From an uncultured Cohaesibacter sp. (GTDB lineage: Bacteria; Pseudomonadota; Alphaproteobacteria; Rhizobiales; Cohaesibacteraceae), in the NCBI RefSeq assembly GCF_963667045.1, contig NZ_OY762934.1, forward strand, positions 1,481,501 through 1,545,500: a stretch of 64,000 nt of DNA, in the 5' to 3' direction. The first letter of the stretch is position 1; each line of letters begins with the position of its first letter. The position numbers and the translations under genes were made by a program. Of this stretch, positions 56,645 to 64,000 are shown piece by piece. The notes beneath the pieces were generated by a model. The model saw only the letters and a list, made by a program, of their open reading frames with translations, made no database searches and had not been told where the DNA came from.

Positions 56645-56700
56645 AGCGCTTGAGGCTTCCCTGCCAATGTGGGAGCATATGCCGCATAACAGGTTTTCAT

Positions 56701-56731
56701 CAGCCCGGGTTTTGCCCGGGCTGACTTGTTT
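56701..56731 (+). terminator. Terminator of the helicase gene
   Basis: CAGCCCGGG and CCCGGGCTG pair perfectly around a five-base loop, followed by ACTTGTTTC, about 57 bases after the helicase stop. Only a partial T-run. Confidence 0.65.
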
Positions 56732-56918
56732 CAGGAGGGTAGTCGCGCACAAAGGCAGCAGCAAAACAGACCCGCAAAGTCAATTGCGCCCGCCCCCTTT
56801 CATTTCCCTGCAACATTGCCTATCTAGTTGTCTCACGCCCGGATGCGCATCCTGACGCGATGCGCCCCCAGATTTCCTTGCCTCTGCCCTTGCCGGCTGC
56901 CAATTGACAGGATTTTGC

Positions 56919-58406
56919 ATGACCGAAAAGATCACGCAGCCGACTTCGGCAGCCACCCCGAACAGCCAAGCAGGCCCCGCCGAAGGAGACAAGCCACAGC
57001 GACGCGCGAAATTTGTCACCGGATCCATCTTCCGTCACGTGGTAACAATGACGGCAACCGGAGCCGTAGGCATGATTGCGGTGTTCGCGGTCGATCTGGC
57101 CAACCTCTTCTACATCTCGCTGCTCGGGCAGGCCGAGCTGGCCGCCGCCATCGGTTATTCGGCAACCATCATGTTCTTCAACAATGCCCTCAGCATCGGC
57201 ATGATGATCGGCGGGTCTGCGGTCATCGCTCGTGCGGTGGGGGAAGAGCGACATGACCTGGCCAAGCGTCGGGCGGGAAGCGCGCTCATTGCCGTCTTCC
57301 TGATGATGATCGTCATGGCGAGCGTGATCTTCAGTTTCATCCCCGAGCTGCTGAGCTTCATCGGCGCGCGCGGCAACACCCACACCATCGCGACCAGTTT
57401 CCTGTCGATCGTCATCCCGTCGATGCCGTTCCTCGGCCTGTCGATGATGCTGGCTGGCATCATGCGGGCCAATGGCGACGCCAAGGGTTCGATGTATGTG
57501 ACGTTGGCTGGTGGCTTTGCCTCGGCGGTGCTTGACCCGATCTTCATTTTCGGGTTCGGGCTCGGCATCGAGGGTGCGGCCATCGCCTCCATTCTGTCCC
57601 GCTTCGTGATGATTGCTGTCGGCATCCGGGGCACGATGCGGACCAAGCAACTCATCAGCCGCCCGACCGGGCTCGCCGATTTGCTGGCACAATGGCGGGT
57701 GCTGTTCCCGATCGCCATTCCTGCCATCCTCACCAATATCGCCACGCCGGTTGGCAACGCCTATGTCACCATGGCGATTGCCGATTTTGGCGATGATGCC
57801 GTGGCGGGCTGGGCGATTGTCGGGCGCATCCAGCCTCTGGCGTGGACCGCGCTGTTCGCGCTTTCAGGCTCGGTCGGACCGATCTTTGGACAGAATCTCG
57901 GTGCTGGCCTCTATGATCGCGTGCGTATGACGCTACGAGACAGCATGTATTTTATTCTTGGCTACTCGGCGGTCGTTTGGCTCATCCTGTTCCTGGCGCA
58001 GGATCTTATCGTTGCCGCGTTTGGCGCGACAGGCGGGGCCGCGGATTTCGTCCGCTTCTTCTGCACATGGATCGCCCCGAGCGGCATCTTCATGGGCTTC
58101 CTGTTCGTGTCCAACGCCGCTTTCAACAATCTGGGCTACCCGGCCTATTCCACCGCCTTCAACTGGGGCCGTTCGACGCTGGGCACCGTGCCAACCGTGA
58201 TGCTGGGCACTTATCTGGCGGGAGCGGAAGGGGCCATTCTGGGTCAGGCGGCGGGCGCTGTGCTGTTCGGCCTGATGGCCATTCTGAGCTGCTTCCGTGT
58301 GATCAACCGCAAACAGGGTGGACCGGGGAGCGGAACCGGCGAGCCGACCGAAATCTGGTATCGGCGGGCCCTGTCACCCTTCTCCTCGGCCAAGGGCAAC
58401 ATGTAG
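56919..58406 (+). CDS. MATE-family exporter (second)
   Basis: This 495-residue membrane protein has about twelve hydrophobic segments and a polar leader of about 35 residues. It belongs to the MATE superfamily, of the branch with LANLFYISLLGQAELAAAIG near residues 58-77 and SMPFLGLSMMLAGIMRANGD, distinct from the NorM-like protein at 21143. It likely exports cations or drugs in exchange for Na+ or H+. The ATG at 56919 is favoured over the one five codons earlier because of the AGGATT spacing. Confidence 0.87.
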   Translation: MTEKITQPTSAATPNSQAGPAEGDKPQRRAKFVTGSIFRHVVTMTATGAVGMIAVFAVDLANLFYISLLGQAELAAAIGYSATIMFFNNALSIGMMIGGSAVIARAVGEERHDLAKRRAGSALIAVFLMMIVMASVIFSFIPELLSFIGARGNTHTIATSFLSIVIPSMPFLGLSMMLAGIMRANGDAKGSMYVTLAGGFASAVLDPIFIFGFGLGIEGAAIASILSRFVMIAVGIRGTMRTKQLISRPTGLADLLAQWRVLFPIAIPAILTNIATPVGNAYVTMAIADFGDDAVAGWAIVGRIQPLAWTALFALSGSVGPIFGQNLGAGLYDRVRMTLRDSMYFILGYSAVVWLILFLAQDLIVAAFGATGGAADFVRFFCTWIAPSGIFMGFLFVSNAAFNNLGYPAYSTAFNWGRSTLGTVPTVMLGTYLAGAEGAILGQAAGAVLFGLMAILSCFRVINRKQGGPGSGTGEPTEIWYRRALSPFSSAKGNM

Positions 58407-58549
58407 CATTGCGGCGGCAGGATGGGTGCAGCGTTCCCCCTTGACCGGGGGCCGCAGAAAATGCGAACAACCGGCATGACGAGGCTGGCCATGGCTCGAA
58501 ATGGGCGTTAGAACAGGGCAAGGCACAATTTCTACAAGGACATATAAGG

Positions 58550-58768
58550 ATGATGATCACTCTGCCCAATTCCGGCAAGGAAGCCGTGGTGCGATACATG
58601 GACGGCGATCTGCAGATCGTTCACGCCGGATCCTATGTCACCTGTGCGGTTACCGGTCGCCCGATCCCGCTTGATGACCTGAAATACTGGTCGGTGGACA
58701 GGCAGGAAGCCTATGTGGATTGTGAAGCATCCTACAAGGCCGAGAAGGCCGCCGCTCAAAAGGCGTAA
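58550..58768 (+). CDS. DUF2093 family small protein
   Basis: This 72-residue protein is a DUF2093 member, a short alphaproteobacterial family often next to lpxK. It shows VRYMDGDLQIVHAGSYVTCAV and the following TGRPIPLDDLKYWSVDRQE, with two cysteines that might bind metal together with nearby His. It converges with lpxK, whose stop lies 42 bases downstream. The function is unknown. Two adjacent ATG codons could serve as start. Confidence 0.85.
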   Translation: MMITLPNSGKEAVVRYMDGDLQIVHAGSYVTCAVTGRPIPLDDLKYWSVDRQEAYVDCEASYKAEKAAAQKA

Positions 58769-58810
58769 TTGGCAACAGATCTGAAGACTGAAGCGCCGCA
58801 ACCAACGCCC

Positions 58811-59830
58811 TCAGCGGCGCGAGAATTTACGCTGGGCCTGCTCTATGACCCGCCGTGGAAAGCTCATGTCATCGAACTTCATCTCGACTTCAATGACGTG
58901 GGTCTTGCTGGCCAGTCGCGCCCCGGCCTCCCCCAGCGCCTGAAGACGGACATGGTCTTTCGAGGTGGTGACAATGTCGAGATCCTGCGCCTCGGCCCGA
59001 GCCAGTATCGCTTCAGCCTCGGCTTCCGTGAAGACATGGTGGTCGTCGAAATCCTGATAGTCGACGATCTCAAGCTCCAGCTCTTCCAGCGTCAGATAGA
59101 ATTTGTCCGGCTGCCCGATGCCGCAGAAGGCAAAGACCCTTGTCCCGCCCAAGAGACTGCACTTGCCCGGACGCAGTGAGGCATGATTGCTGGGCTTGCC
59201 TAGGCGCGCCAACAGCTGGCGCAGATGGGGCGCATGACCGCCCTCCCCGACAATCAGGAACTGATCGGCGCGGCGCACCTGCGGATTGAGCGGGGCGCGC
59301 AGGGGACCGGCAGGAAAGATGAAGCCATTGCCCAGACTCTGGCGGGAATCGACTACCACCAGATTGAAATCCTTGTACAGATAGGGATTCTGGAAGCCAT
59401 CATCCATGATGAGAATGCCGCCATCCCTTTCGGCTGTGATCTGTTCGGCGAGCTTGGCCCCTTCGACACGATCACGCGACACGATGGTTGTTGCCACCCG
59501 TGCCAGCAGCAGCGCCTCATCGCCCACTTCGGCAATGGTGTGACGGGACGGGTCGACCACCAGCGGCCCCGGCTCGCTGCCCTTGAAGCCGCGCGTCAGA
59601 AAAACCGGGGACAGATTGAGCCCGGCCGCAACCCGGCCGAGCGCCAGCGCTGTCGGGGTTTTGCCTGCGCCACCCAACACCAGATTGCCGACGCAGATCA
59701 CCGGCATGTGGGCCTTGTAGCGCGGTTTCCTGTTGAAACGGGACAGAGAGAGTCTGCCGTAAAGAAGACCAAGCGGATACAGCAACCAGGCCAGCGTGGT
59801 GCGCTCAGTCCAAAAGCCGGGAGCTTTCAT
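58811..59830 (-). CDS. lpxK: Tetraacyldisaccharide 4'-kinase LpxK
   Basis: This 339-residue inner-membrane kinase adds the 4'-phosphate to the lipid A disaccharide. It has an N-terminal membrane helix (about 12-27), the P-loop GGAGKTPT (53-60; most relatives have GGTGKTP) and blocks typical of the family such as DDGFQNPYLYKDFNLVVVD and CGIGQPDKF. KdtA lies upstream with a 23-base gap on the same strand, so both are probably in one operon of the lipopolysaccharide cluster. Confidence 0.95.
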   Translation of the reverse strand: MKAPGFWTERTTLAWLLYPLGLLYGRLSLSRFNRKPRYKAHMPVICVGNLVLGGAGKTPTALALGRVAAGLNLSPVFLTRGFKGSEPGPLVVDPSRHTIAEVGDEALLLARVATTIVSRDRVEGAKLAEQITAERDGGILIMDDGFQNPYLYKDFNLVVVDSRQSLGNGFIFPAGPLRAPLNPQVRRADQFLIVGEGGHAPHLRQLLARLGKPSNHASLRPGKCSLLGGTRVFAFCGIGQPDKFYLTLEELELEIVDYQDFDDHHVFTEAEAEAILARAEAQDLDIVTTSKDHVRLQALGEAGARLASKTHVIEVEMKFDDMSFPRRVIEQAQRKFSRR

Positions 59831-59853
59831 GTCCGTCTCTCCTTGTGGGTGCC

Positions 59854-61182
59854 CTAGATCGAAGGATCGTCGCTGTTGAAGCGGTTCAGTTCAGCGTTGA
59901 TCTTGAGGGGGTCAAGGAAAGGATTGAGCGCCATCATCGTCTTGTCAAGAGCACCAGAGAAGGGCCGCATGGCGCGGCGGGCCAGTTCGATCCGGCGATC
60001 GATTTCTGCAGGCGCGGCAATGAGCCTTGCAACGGTCTGGATGAGCTCCCGCTCGTTGTTGAGGCACTGGGCGCCACCGGTCTGATCGAGGGCATCATAG
60101 ATGTTGGCGAAGTTGCTGACGCTCGGACCATGCAGGATGGTACAGCCCAGCCGCGCCGGCTCGATCGGATTCTGTCCACCGTGATTGACCAGCGAGCCAC
60201 CGACAAAGGCGATGCGCGACAGGCGATAGAAGAGCCCCAGTTCACCAATCGTATCGCCGATGTAGATGTCAGTTTTGGGGAAGAGGTCCGGTTCCTCGGA
60301 GCGCCGCTGCACGCGCGGCACAATGCCGATCATTTCCCGCACGATCTCCTCGCTGCGCTCCGGATGGCGCGGCACGATGATGGTCAGCAGATGGGGAATG
60401 CGTACAGCCATGCGGCTATGGGCCTGCGCCAGAAGGCGTTCCTCTCCCGGATGGGTGCTGGCAGCAACCCAGACCGGGCGAGACCCGATGGCGGCCCTGA
60501 GGCGCTGCAGCTGTTCCTCGTCGGCCTGCGGCGGGGGAACATCAAACTTCAGATTGCCCGTTACCTCGACCTGAGCCACGCCGAGATTGGCATAGCGTTC
60601 GCGGTCCTCTTCGGTCTGCGCCAGACACAACGGCACATTGCCGAACATCTGCCGGAAGACGGACGGGAAGCGGGACCAGCGCCGGAAGGACCGCTCGGAC
60701 ATGCGGCCGTTGACGACAATCATCGGGATGTCGCGATTGTTGAGTTCGGACAGGGTATAGGGCCAGATTTCAGACTCGACAAATAGCGCCATGTCCGGCT
60801 GCCAGGTATCGAGAAAGCGGTTGACGAAGGGCGCAATATCGAACGGCACGAACTGATGGATTGCCCCTTTTGGCAGATGCCTCTGGGCAATCTGAGCAGA
60901 GGTGACTGTGACCGTTGTTAGCAAAACCTGCGTGCCGGTTTCTGTGATCTGGGTGATCAGCGGCAACACCGCATTGGTTTCACCCACCGAGGCGGCATGC
61001 ACCCAGATGAGGGGGCCGGATGGACGAGAGAAGGTCGTTTTTCCATAGCGCTCCTTGCGGCGGGCGGGCACTTCCTTGCCCTTGCGCGCACGCAATCCCA
61101 CTAGCAGAGGAGCCAAGGGGCTCGCTGCGTATCCCGCCACGCGATAGGCGGAAAGTGCGAATCGTCCTGACCAGTCCATCAA
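59854..61182 (-). CDS. waaA: Kdo transferase KdtA/WaaA
   Basis: This 442-residue membrane-anchored glycosyltransferase (GT30) adds Kdo sugars to lipid IVA. It has a short N-terminal membrane-associated segment, the family motif HAASVGETNAVLPLI (with the catalytic Glu) near residues 62-76, SEIWPYTL near 138, ASTHPGEE near 240 and the GGSLVNHGGQNPIEPARLG donor loop near 330. It is followed by lpxK after 23 bases. Secure identification from these conserved blocks. Confidence 0.95.
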   Translation of the reverse strand: MMDWSGRFALSAYRVAGYAASPLAPLLVGLRARKGKEVPARRKERYGKTTFSRPSGPLIWVHAASVGETNAVLPLITQITETGTQVLLTTVTVTSAQIAQRHLPKGAIHQFVPFDIAPFVNRFLDTWQPDMALFVESEIWPYTLSELNNRDIPMIVVNGRMSERSFRRWSRFPSVFRQMFGNVPLCLAQTEEDRERYANLGVAQVEVTGNLKFDVPPPQADEEQLQRLRAAIGSRPVWVAASTHPGEERLLAQAHSRMAVRIPHLLTIIVPRHPERSEEIVREMIGIVPRVQRRSEEPDLFPKTDIYIGDTIGELGLFYRLSRIAFVGGSLVNHGGQNPIEPARLGCTILHGPSVSNFANIYDALDQTGGAQCLNNERELIQTVARLIAAPAEIDRRIELARRAMRPFSGALDKTMMALNPFLDPLKINAELNRFNSDDPSI

Positions 61183-61351
61183 CCTTCCGTTCCGTTTTCC
61201 TCACTATGGCCTAAACTTATGGTCTAAAAGATGGCAGTGGAGACATATTCAACCGTCACCCCGGGTATCCGGAATGGTCTCCCATTGTTCTCTCTTGCAG
61301 GTGCGCAACACAGCACAACCAAACCACTACCACGGGTTATTTTGGTCGCAC

Positions 61352-61398
61352 TTGTCAAATATTTTCAAAGTTGCCTCACCATGCAAGTGTTTTGACAA
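61352..61398. repeat. TTGTCAAA/TTTGACAA inverted repeat
   Basis: A perfect 8-base inverted repeat with a 31-base spacer between the DUF374 gene and waaA. Because the two arms each contain a TTGTCAA or TTGACAA motif, they may alternatively be -35-like boxes or regulator half-sites. Confidence 0.4.
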
Positions 61399-61402
61399 AT
61401 TT

Positions 61403-61420
61403 GCAAGACCCGGATCTTGC
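61403..61420. repeat. GCAAGA/TCTTGC hairpin
   Basis: A perfect 6-base inverted repeat (GCAAGA / TCTTGC) around a six-base CCCGGA loop, immediately beside the longer repeat at 61352-61398, about 96 bases downstream of the DUF374 stop on the minus strand. Confidence 0.4.
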
Positions 61421-61515
61421 CGACATGCGATAAGTCATCAAGTTCCGTTGCATACGGACACTGGGAGGCAATAGGCAACAAGCCCTGTCTGTCGCGGCAA
61501 GGGCACTGGCTCCAA

Positions 61516-62220
61516 TCAGCGTTCCAACGCGGCATAGGCCTTGCGGGTAGCTTCATTGAGAGCCGCTTCAACCTTCTGGCGCATCTGCTCCAGCTCTTCG
61601 TCATCAGCCTCGCGGTTCACATAGATCGGATCGCCGATGATGAAGGCAGCCCGGCCGAAAGGCAGATTGATCGATGCCTTGTCCCAGGTGTCGAGGTCAA
61701 TACGCCGGGAGGACGCATAGGCTGCCGGAATGATCGGCCGCCCGCTGAGCTTGGCCAGCGTTACAACGCCCAGCCCGCATTCCCTGGCCCCTGTCTTGGG
61801 CACATTGGCGGTCATCACGACACCGACGCCCTCGCGCAGACAGGTGATGAGGTTCTTGAGCGCCGAAATGCCGCCCTTGGTCAGGGTCTTGGAACGATTG
61901 CGCCCGCCGGAGCCGCGCACCACGCCCACCCCCAGAGCCTGAGCTGCAACGCTGTTCAGGTGGCCATCGCCGGAGCGCGAAACCAGAGCCTTGAAGGGGT
62001 CCTCTTTGCGCTTCACCAGCGGCACCATGAAATGCTGTCCGTGCCAGAGAGTCACAATCGCCGGATAGTGCCCTTCGACGCGGGCGTAGCCTTCGGCAGG
62101 ATCGTTGACCATCCGCGTGGTGGCGTGCACCAGGCGCAGCCAGAGAGCGATGAGCCGTCCACCCAACGTCAAAACAAATTTGGAGCGAAAAACTTTCTTC
62201 AACTCTCGCACAGTCTGCAT
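61516..62220 (-). CDS. DUF374 lysophospholipid acyltransferase-family protein
   Basis: This 234-residue protein belongs to DUF374, a branch of the PlsC-like acyltransferases encoded beside KdtA in alphaproteobacteria. The catalytic HxxxxD-type region reads TLWHGQHFMVP, followed by VSRSGDGHLNS and the VVRGSGGRNR and MTANVPKTGAREC blocks. An N-terminal hydrophobic segment (LGGRLIALWLRLVH) anchors it in the inner membrane. It probably adds an acyl chain to a lipid A or Kdo-lipid intermediate, but the acceptor is unproven. Confidence 0.87.
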   Translation of the reverse strand: MQTVRELKKVFRSKFVLTLGGRLIALWLRLVHATTRMVNDPAEGYARVEGHYPAIVTLWHGQHFMVPLVKRKEDPFKALVSRSGDGHLNSVAAQALGVGVVRGSGGRNRSKTLTKGGISALKNLITCLREGVGVVMTANVPKTGARECGLGVVTLAKLSGRPIIPAAYASSRRIDLDTWDKASINLPFGRAAFIIGDPIYVNREADDEELEQMRQKVEAALNEATRKAYAALER

Positions 62221-62533
62221 TTTCTCCGATCTGACCTGACGAAGAGAAATCCTGCTCGTACAAGTCAGCCAGCTCCGTCCTTTGCGCTCTCCATATAGTG
62301 CTATTTTCCAGCAAATGGAAGGGCCGAGACTGCCCCGACGGAAAAGGATGGGCGATATCAGTTGTCACGCAAAACTGCGGCCTTGGCAATCCACAAGCAT
62401 GGGGGAAAAGTCGGCATTTTGCTGGATGGTGAGGAGCGGAATTCGGACGCGATCCTCCCCCCTTTTTCCAGACCAAAAGCAAAAACTGGACAGCTGAAGC
62501 GGGTTGATCCGAGGAAGCCTTACGAGCGCAAGC
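62221..62533. other. Intergenic region between cysQ-like and DUF374 genes
   Basis: In many relatives a small DUF4170 gene lies at this place. I looked for one in the 313 bases and saw none: the open frames here have no family resemblance. It may have been lost. Confidence 0.45.
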
Positions 62534-63376
62534 TCAGTCCTGACGCCGTTGCGGAAACTGCAGCGACGGCATCATCGGGGCAACAAGCCGACTCAACGCC
62601 TTGCAGGAGGCAAACAGGCAATCATGGTGGACATTGGGCATGTTGTATTTGAGGACCATATTCTTCTTGTCCCGCAATACGCCGTTGGCCTCTTCGACAA
62701 TGAGGTCGGCAGCAGCCAGATCCCAGTCATTGGAGTAGCCACGTGCCAGCGCCAGATCGAGCGCGCCGGTGGTGACCATCACGATGCGATAGGCCAGCGA
62801 GCGAATATAGCCAGCGTTCTGCACGCCTGCGCGCGCCAAAGGCCCCCGCGCAATGGCCGGGCGCGGTCCGGCAACCCGTGCGCCTTCCAGACTGGCGAGC
62901 CGCGGGCAGACGACCGGCACATTGTTAAGCTCGGTGCCACCGAACCGGGAAGCGCAATACATTTCGCCACGCACCGGCGCATAGAGCACAGCGGCGACGG
63001 GGCGATTGTTCTCCACCACGGCAAGGGAGATGGTCCACTCTGTGCCCCCATCGATGAAGGCGTGGGTGCCATCAATGGGGTCGATAACGAAAACGCGCTG
63101 CTTGCCGAGGCGCTCGGGATTGTCCTCGCTTTCCTCGGACAGCCAGCCATAATCGGGGCGAGCGTCCAGCAGCCGCTCCTTGAGAAAGGCATCGACGGCG
63201 AGATCCGCTTCCGTCACCGGACTGGCATTCTTCTTGGTCCAGACCTGAGGATCGCGGTTGAAGTAGCGCAGAGCAAGCTCGCCGGCCTGGTAGGCGGCAG
63301 CTTCCAACAGCAGCTTGTCTTCCTTGTAGGCATGTTTGAAACCAGCAGAAGGCTCAAAAGTCTTATCGTCCGGCAA
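62534..63376 (-). CDS. cysQ: 3'(2'),5'-bisphosphate nucleotidase / inositol-phosphatase family
   Basis: This 280-residue metal-dependent phosphatase has the family motifs LSEESEDN (metal ligand Glu, about residues 78-85), DPIDGTHAFIDGG (about 97-109) and WDLAAADLIVEEANG (about 218-232). Members of the CysQ branch hydrolyse PAP from sulfate assimilation; related ones dephosphorylate inositol phosphate. The frame begins with TTG at 63376, which overlaps the pmbA stop by 14 bases, so translation is probably coupled. The gene symbol is by closest match and the substrate is not certain. Confidence 0.85.
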   Translation of the reverse strand: MPDDKTFEPSAGFKHAYKEDKLLLEAAAYQAGELALRYFNRDPQVWTKKNASPVTEADLAVDAFLKERLLDARPDYGWLSEESEDNPERLGKQRVFVIDPIDGTHAFIDGGTEWTISLAVVENNRPVAAVLYAPVRGEMYCASRFGGTELNNVPVVCPRLASLEGARVAGPRPAIARGPLARAGVQNAGYIRSLAYRIVMVTTGALDLALARGYSNDWDLAAADLIVEEANGVLRDKKNMVLKYNMPNVHHDCLFASCKALSRLVAPMMPSLQFPQRRQD

Positions 63377-64000
63377 CGGTCATTCCCTCGATCAGAATGG
63401 ACGGTGCGTTGACAGCATGCTCAAAGGAAAGGTCGTCAGCCGTGATCACCCGTGCAAACATGTCGATCAGGTTACCGGCGATCGTGATTTCGGAAACGGC
63501 TTCAGCCAGCTTACCGTCCTTGATGCGAATGCCAGAAGCGCCGCGGGAATAGTCGCCCGTCACGCCATTGACCCCATGACCAATCAGATCGGTGATATAG
63601 ACCCCGTCCTTGATGCCGGCAATCAGCTGTTCCTTGGTGTGTGACCCCGCTTCCAGTCGCAGGTTGGTTGTCGAGGGATAGGGGTTGGCACCCGAGCGCG
63701 ACGCACGACCATTGGTCTTCATCCCCAACTCGGCAGCGGTTGCGCTATCCAGAACCCACTGGTTGAGATAGCCGTCTTCCACCAGCGCCAGCGGCTGGCA
63801 ATCAACCCCTTCGCCGTCAAATGGCCGCGAGCCCAGACCGCGCCGCAGCGTCGGGTCATCATTGATAAAAACGCCAGCGGGAAATACACGCCGCCCCAGC
63901 TTGCCGTTGAGGAACGAGGTATGGCGCGCGATGGCTGCCCCGTTGATGGCCGAGGCGAAATGGCCGACCAGCGTCGTTGCCACCCGCGGCTCGAACAGAA
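63363..64000 (-). CDS. pmbA: Metalloprotease-complex subunit PmbA/TldE, partial
   Basis: The visible 212 residues are the C-terminal half of PmbA (TldE), the partner of TldD; the gene continues beyond base 64000. It shows FEPRVATTLVGHFASAINGA, the SFLNGKLGRRVFP block, RPFDGEGVDC, GANPYPSTTNLRLEAG and the end TIAGNLIDMFARVI with MTVAGR at the C-terminus. PmbA itself lacks the zinc motif of TldD. The stop codon overlaps the start of the CysQ-like gene. The missing N-terminus cannot be judged. Confidence 0.9.
   Translation of the reverse strand, partial: LFEPRVATTLVGHFASAINGAAIARHTSFLNGKLGRRVFPAGVFINDDPTLRRGLGSRPFDGEGVDCQPLALVEDGYLNQWVLDSATAAELGMKTNGRASRSGANPYPSTTNLRLEAGSHTKEQLIAGIKDGVYITDLIGHGVNGVTGDYSRGASGIRIKDGKLAEAVSEITIAGNLIDMFARVITADDLSFEHAVNAPSILIEGMTVAGR

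Larger units (their letters stand above)
61183..61515. other. Intergenic region between DUF374 gene and waaA
   Basis: These 333 bases lie within a row of same-strand genes, an unusually long break in the lipopolysaccharide cluster. They contain two inverted repeats, listed separately, and no supported gene. Confidence 0.5.

Noticed and set aside
62221-62533. DUF4170 gene expected between the cysQ-like and DUF374 genes
   Set aside because: No frame in this gap has the length or composition expected of that family.

Overview
The window looks like a chromosomal segment of an alphaproteobacterium, probably of the order Hyphomicrobiales (Rhizobiales). The main reasons are a CcrM-type GANTC methyltransferase, a Brucella/Rhizobium-type porin starting its mature part with a conserved DYVKVCDAYGAGYF-like block, DUF3422 and DUF2093 proteins, a mutY / DUF721 / Tat-exported DsbA / smc neighbourhood, and an LpxK-KdtA-DUF374-CysQ-PmbA lipopolysaccharide cluster. 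A marine Cohaesibacter-like organism is my guess, but nothing in the sequence proves the genus. No rRNA, tRNA, prophage, transposase or CRISPR array was seen; almost everything is housekeeping.

Layout. 0-9 kb: ispE, a DUF3422 protein, an arsR-arsC pair, ppdK, a LysE exporter and meaB. 9-15 kb: a gap that probably encodes a small RNA with a strong terminator, a secreted SleB-type cell-wall hydrolase, a chemoreceptor, an Excalibur-domain secreted protein and a family-4-like uracil-DNA glycosylase. 15.4-17.7 kb: ETF-ubiquinone oxidoreductase, followed by the most unusual object in the window: four additional copies of the end of this gene, each with its stop codon, alternating with two kinds of palindromic element. 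17.7-19.2 kb: cheY and cheZ. 20-26 kb: MaoC hydratase, DJ-1/PfpI protein, MATE exporter, lipoprotein, ribF and an N-acetylmuramoyl-L-alanine amidase. 26-33 kb: ileS, lspA, a BamF-like lipoprotein, the major porin and a SRAP protein that has lost most of its active site. 34-43 kb: a small protein ending in a CheY-binding-like tail, a GST, a decayed methyltransferase, smc, dsbA, a methyltransferase, ohr-ohrR with repeated operators, and DUF721. 43.7-54 kb: ccrM, MarR-GNAT fusion, a small monooxygenase, GNAT, mutY, two chemoreceptors, an EF-hand protein and tldD. 54-64 kb: DUF1992, a DEAD-box helicase, a second MATE exporter, DUF2093 and the lipid A/Kdo cluster, ending in a pmbA gene cut by the window edge.

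Themes. Chemotaxis is strongly represented: three receptors, CheY, CheZ and a protein of unknown function with a CheZ-like C-terminal tail. Envelope biogenesis is the second theme: LpxK, KdtA, a DUF374 acyltransferase, LspA, a BamF-like lipoprotein, the porin and two peptidoglycan hydrolases. TldD and PmbA, partners in one protease complex, are both present but about 11 kb apart.

The best candidate for something undescribed is the etfQO tail array at 17060-17635. The extra tails differ from the gene almost only at third codon positions, while the palindromes between them are nearly identical. Each palindrome begins with an inverted copy of the gene sequence at which the following tail copy starts. 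That pattern suggests a small element that repeatedly inserts near the 3' end of a conserved gene and supplies a synonymous replacement tail.
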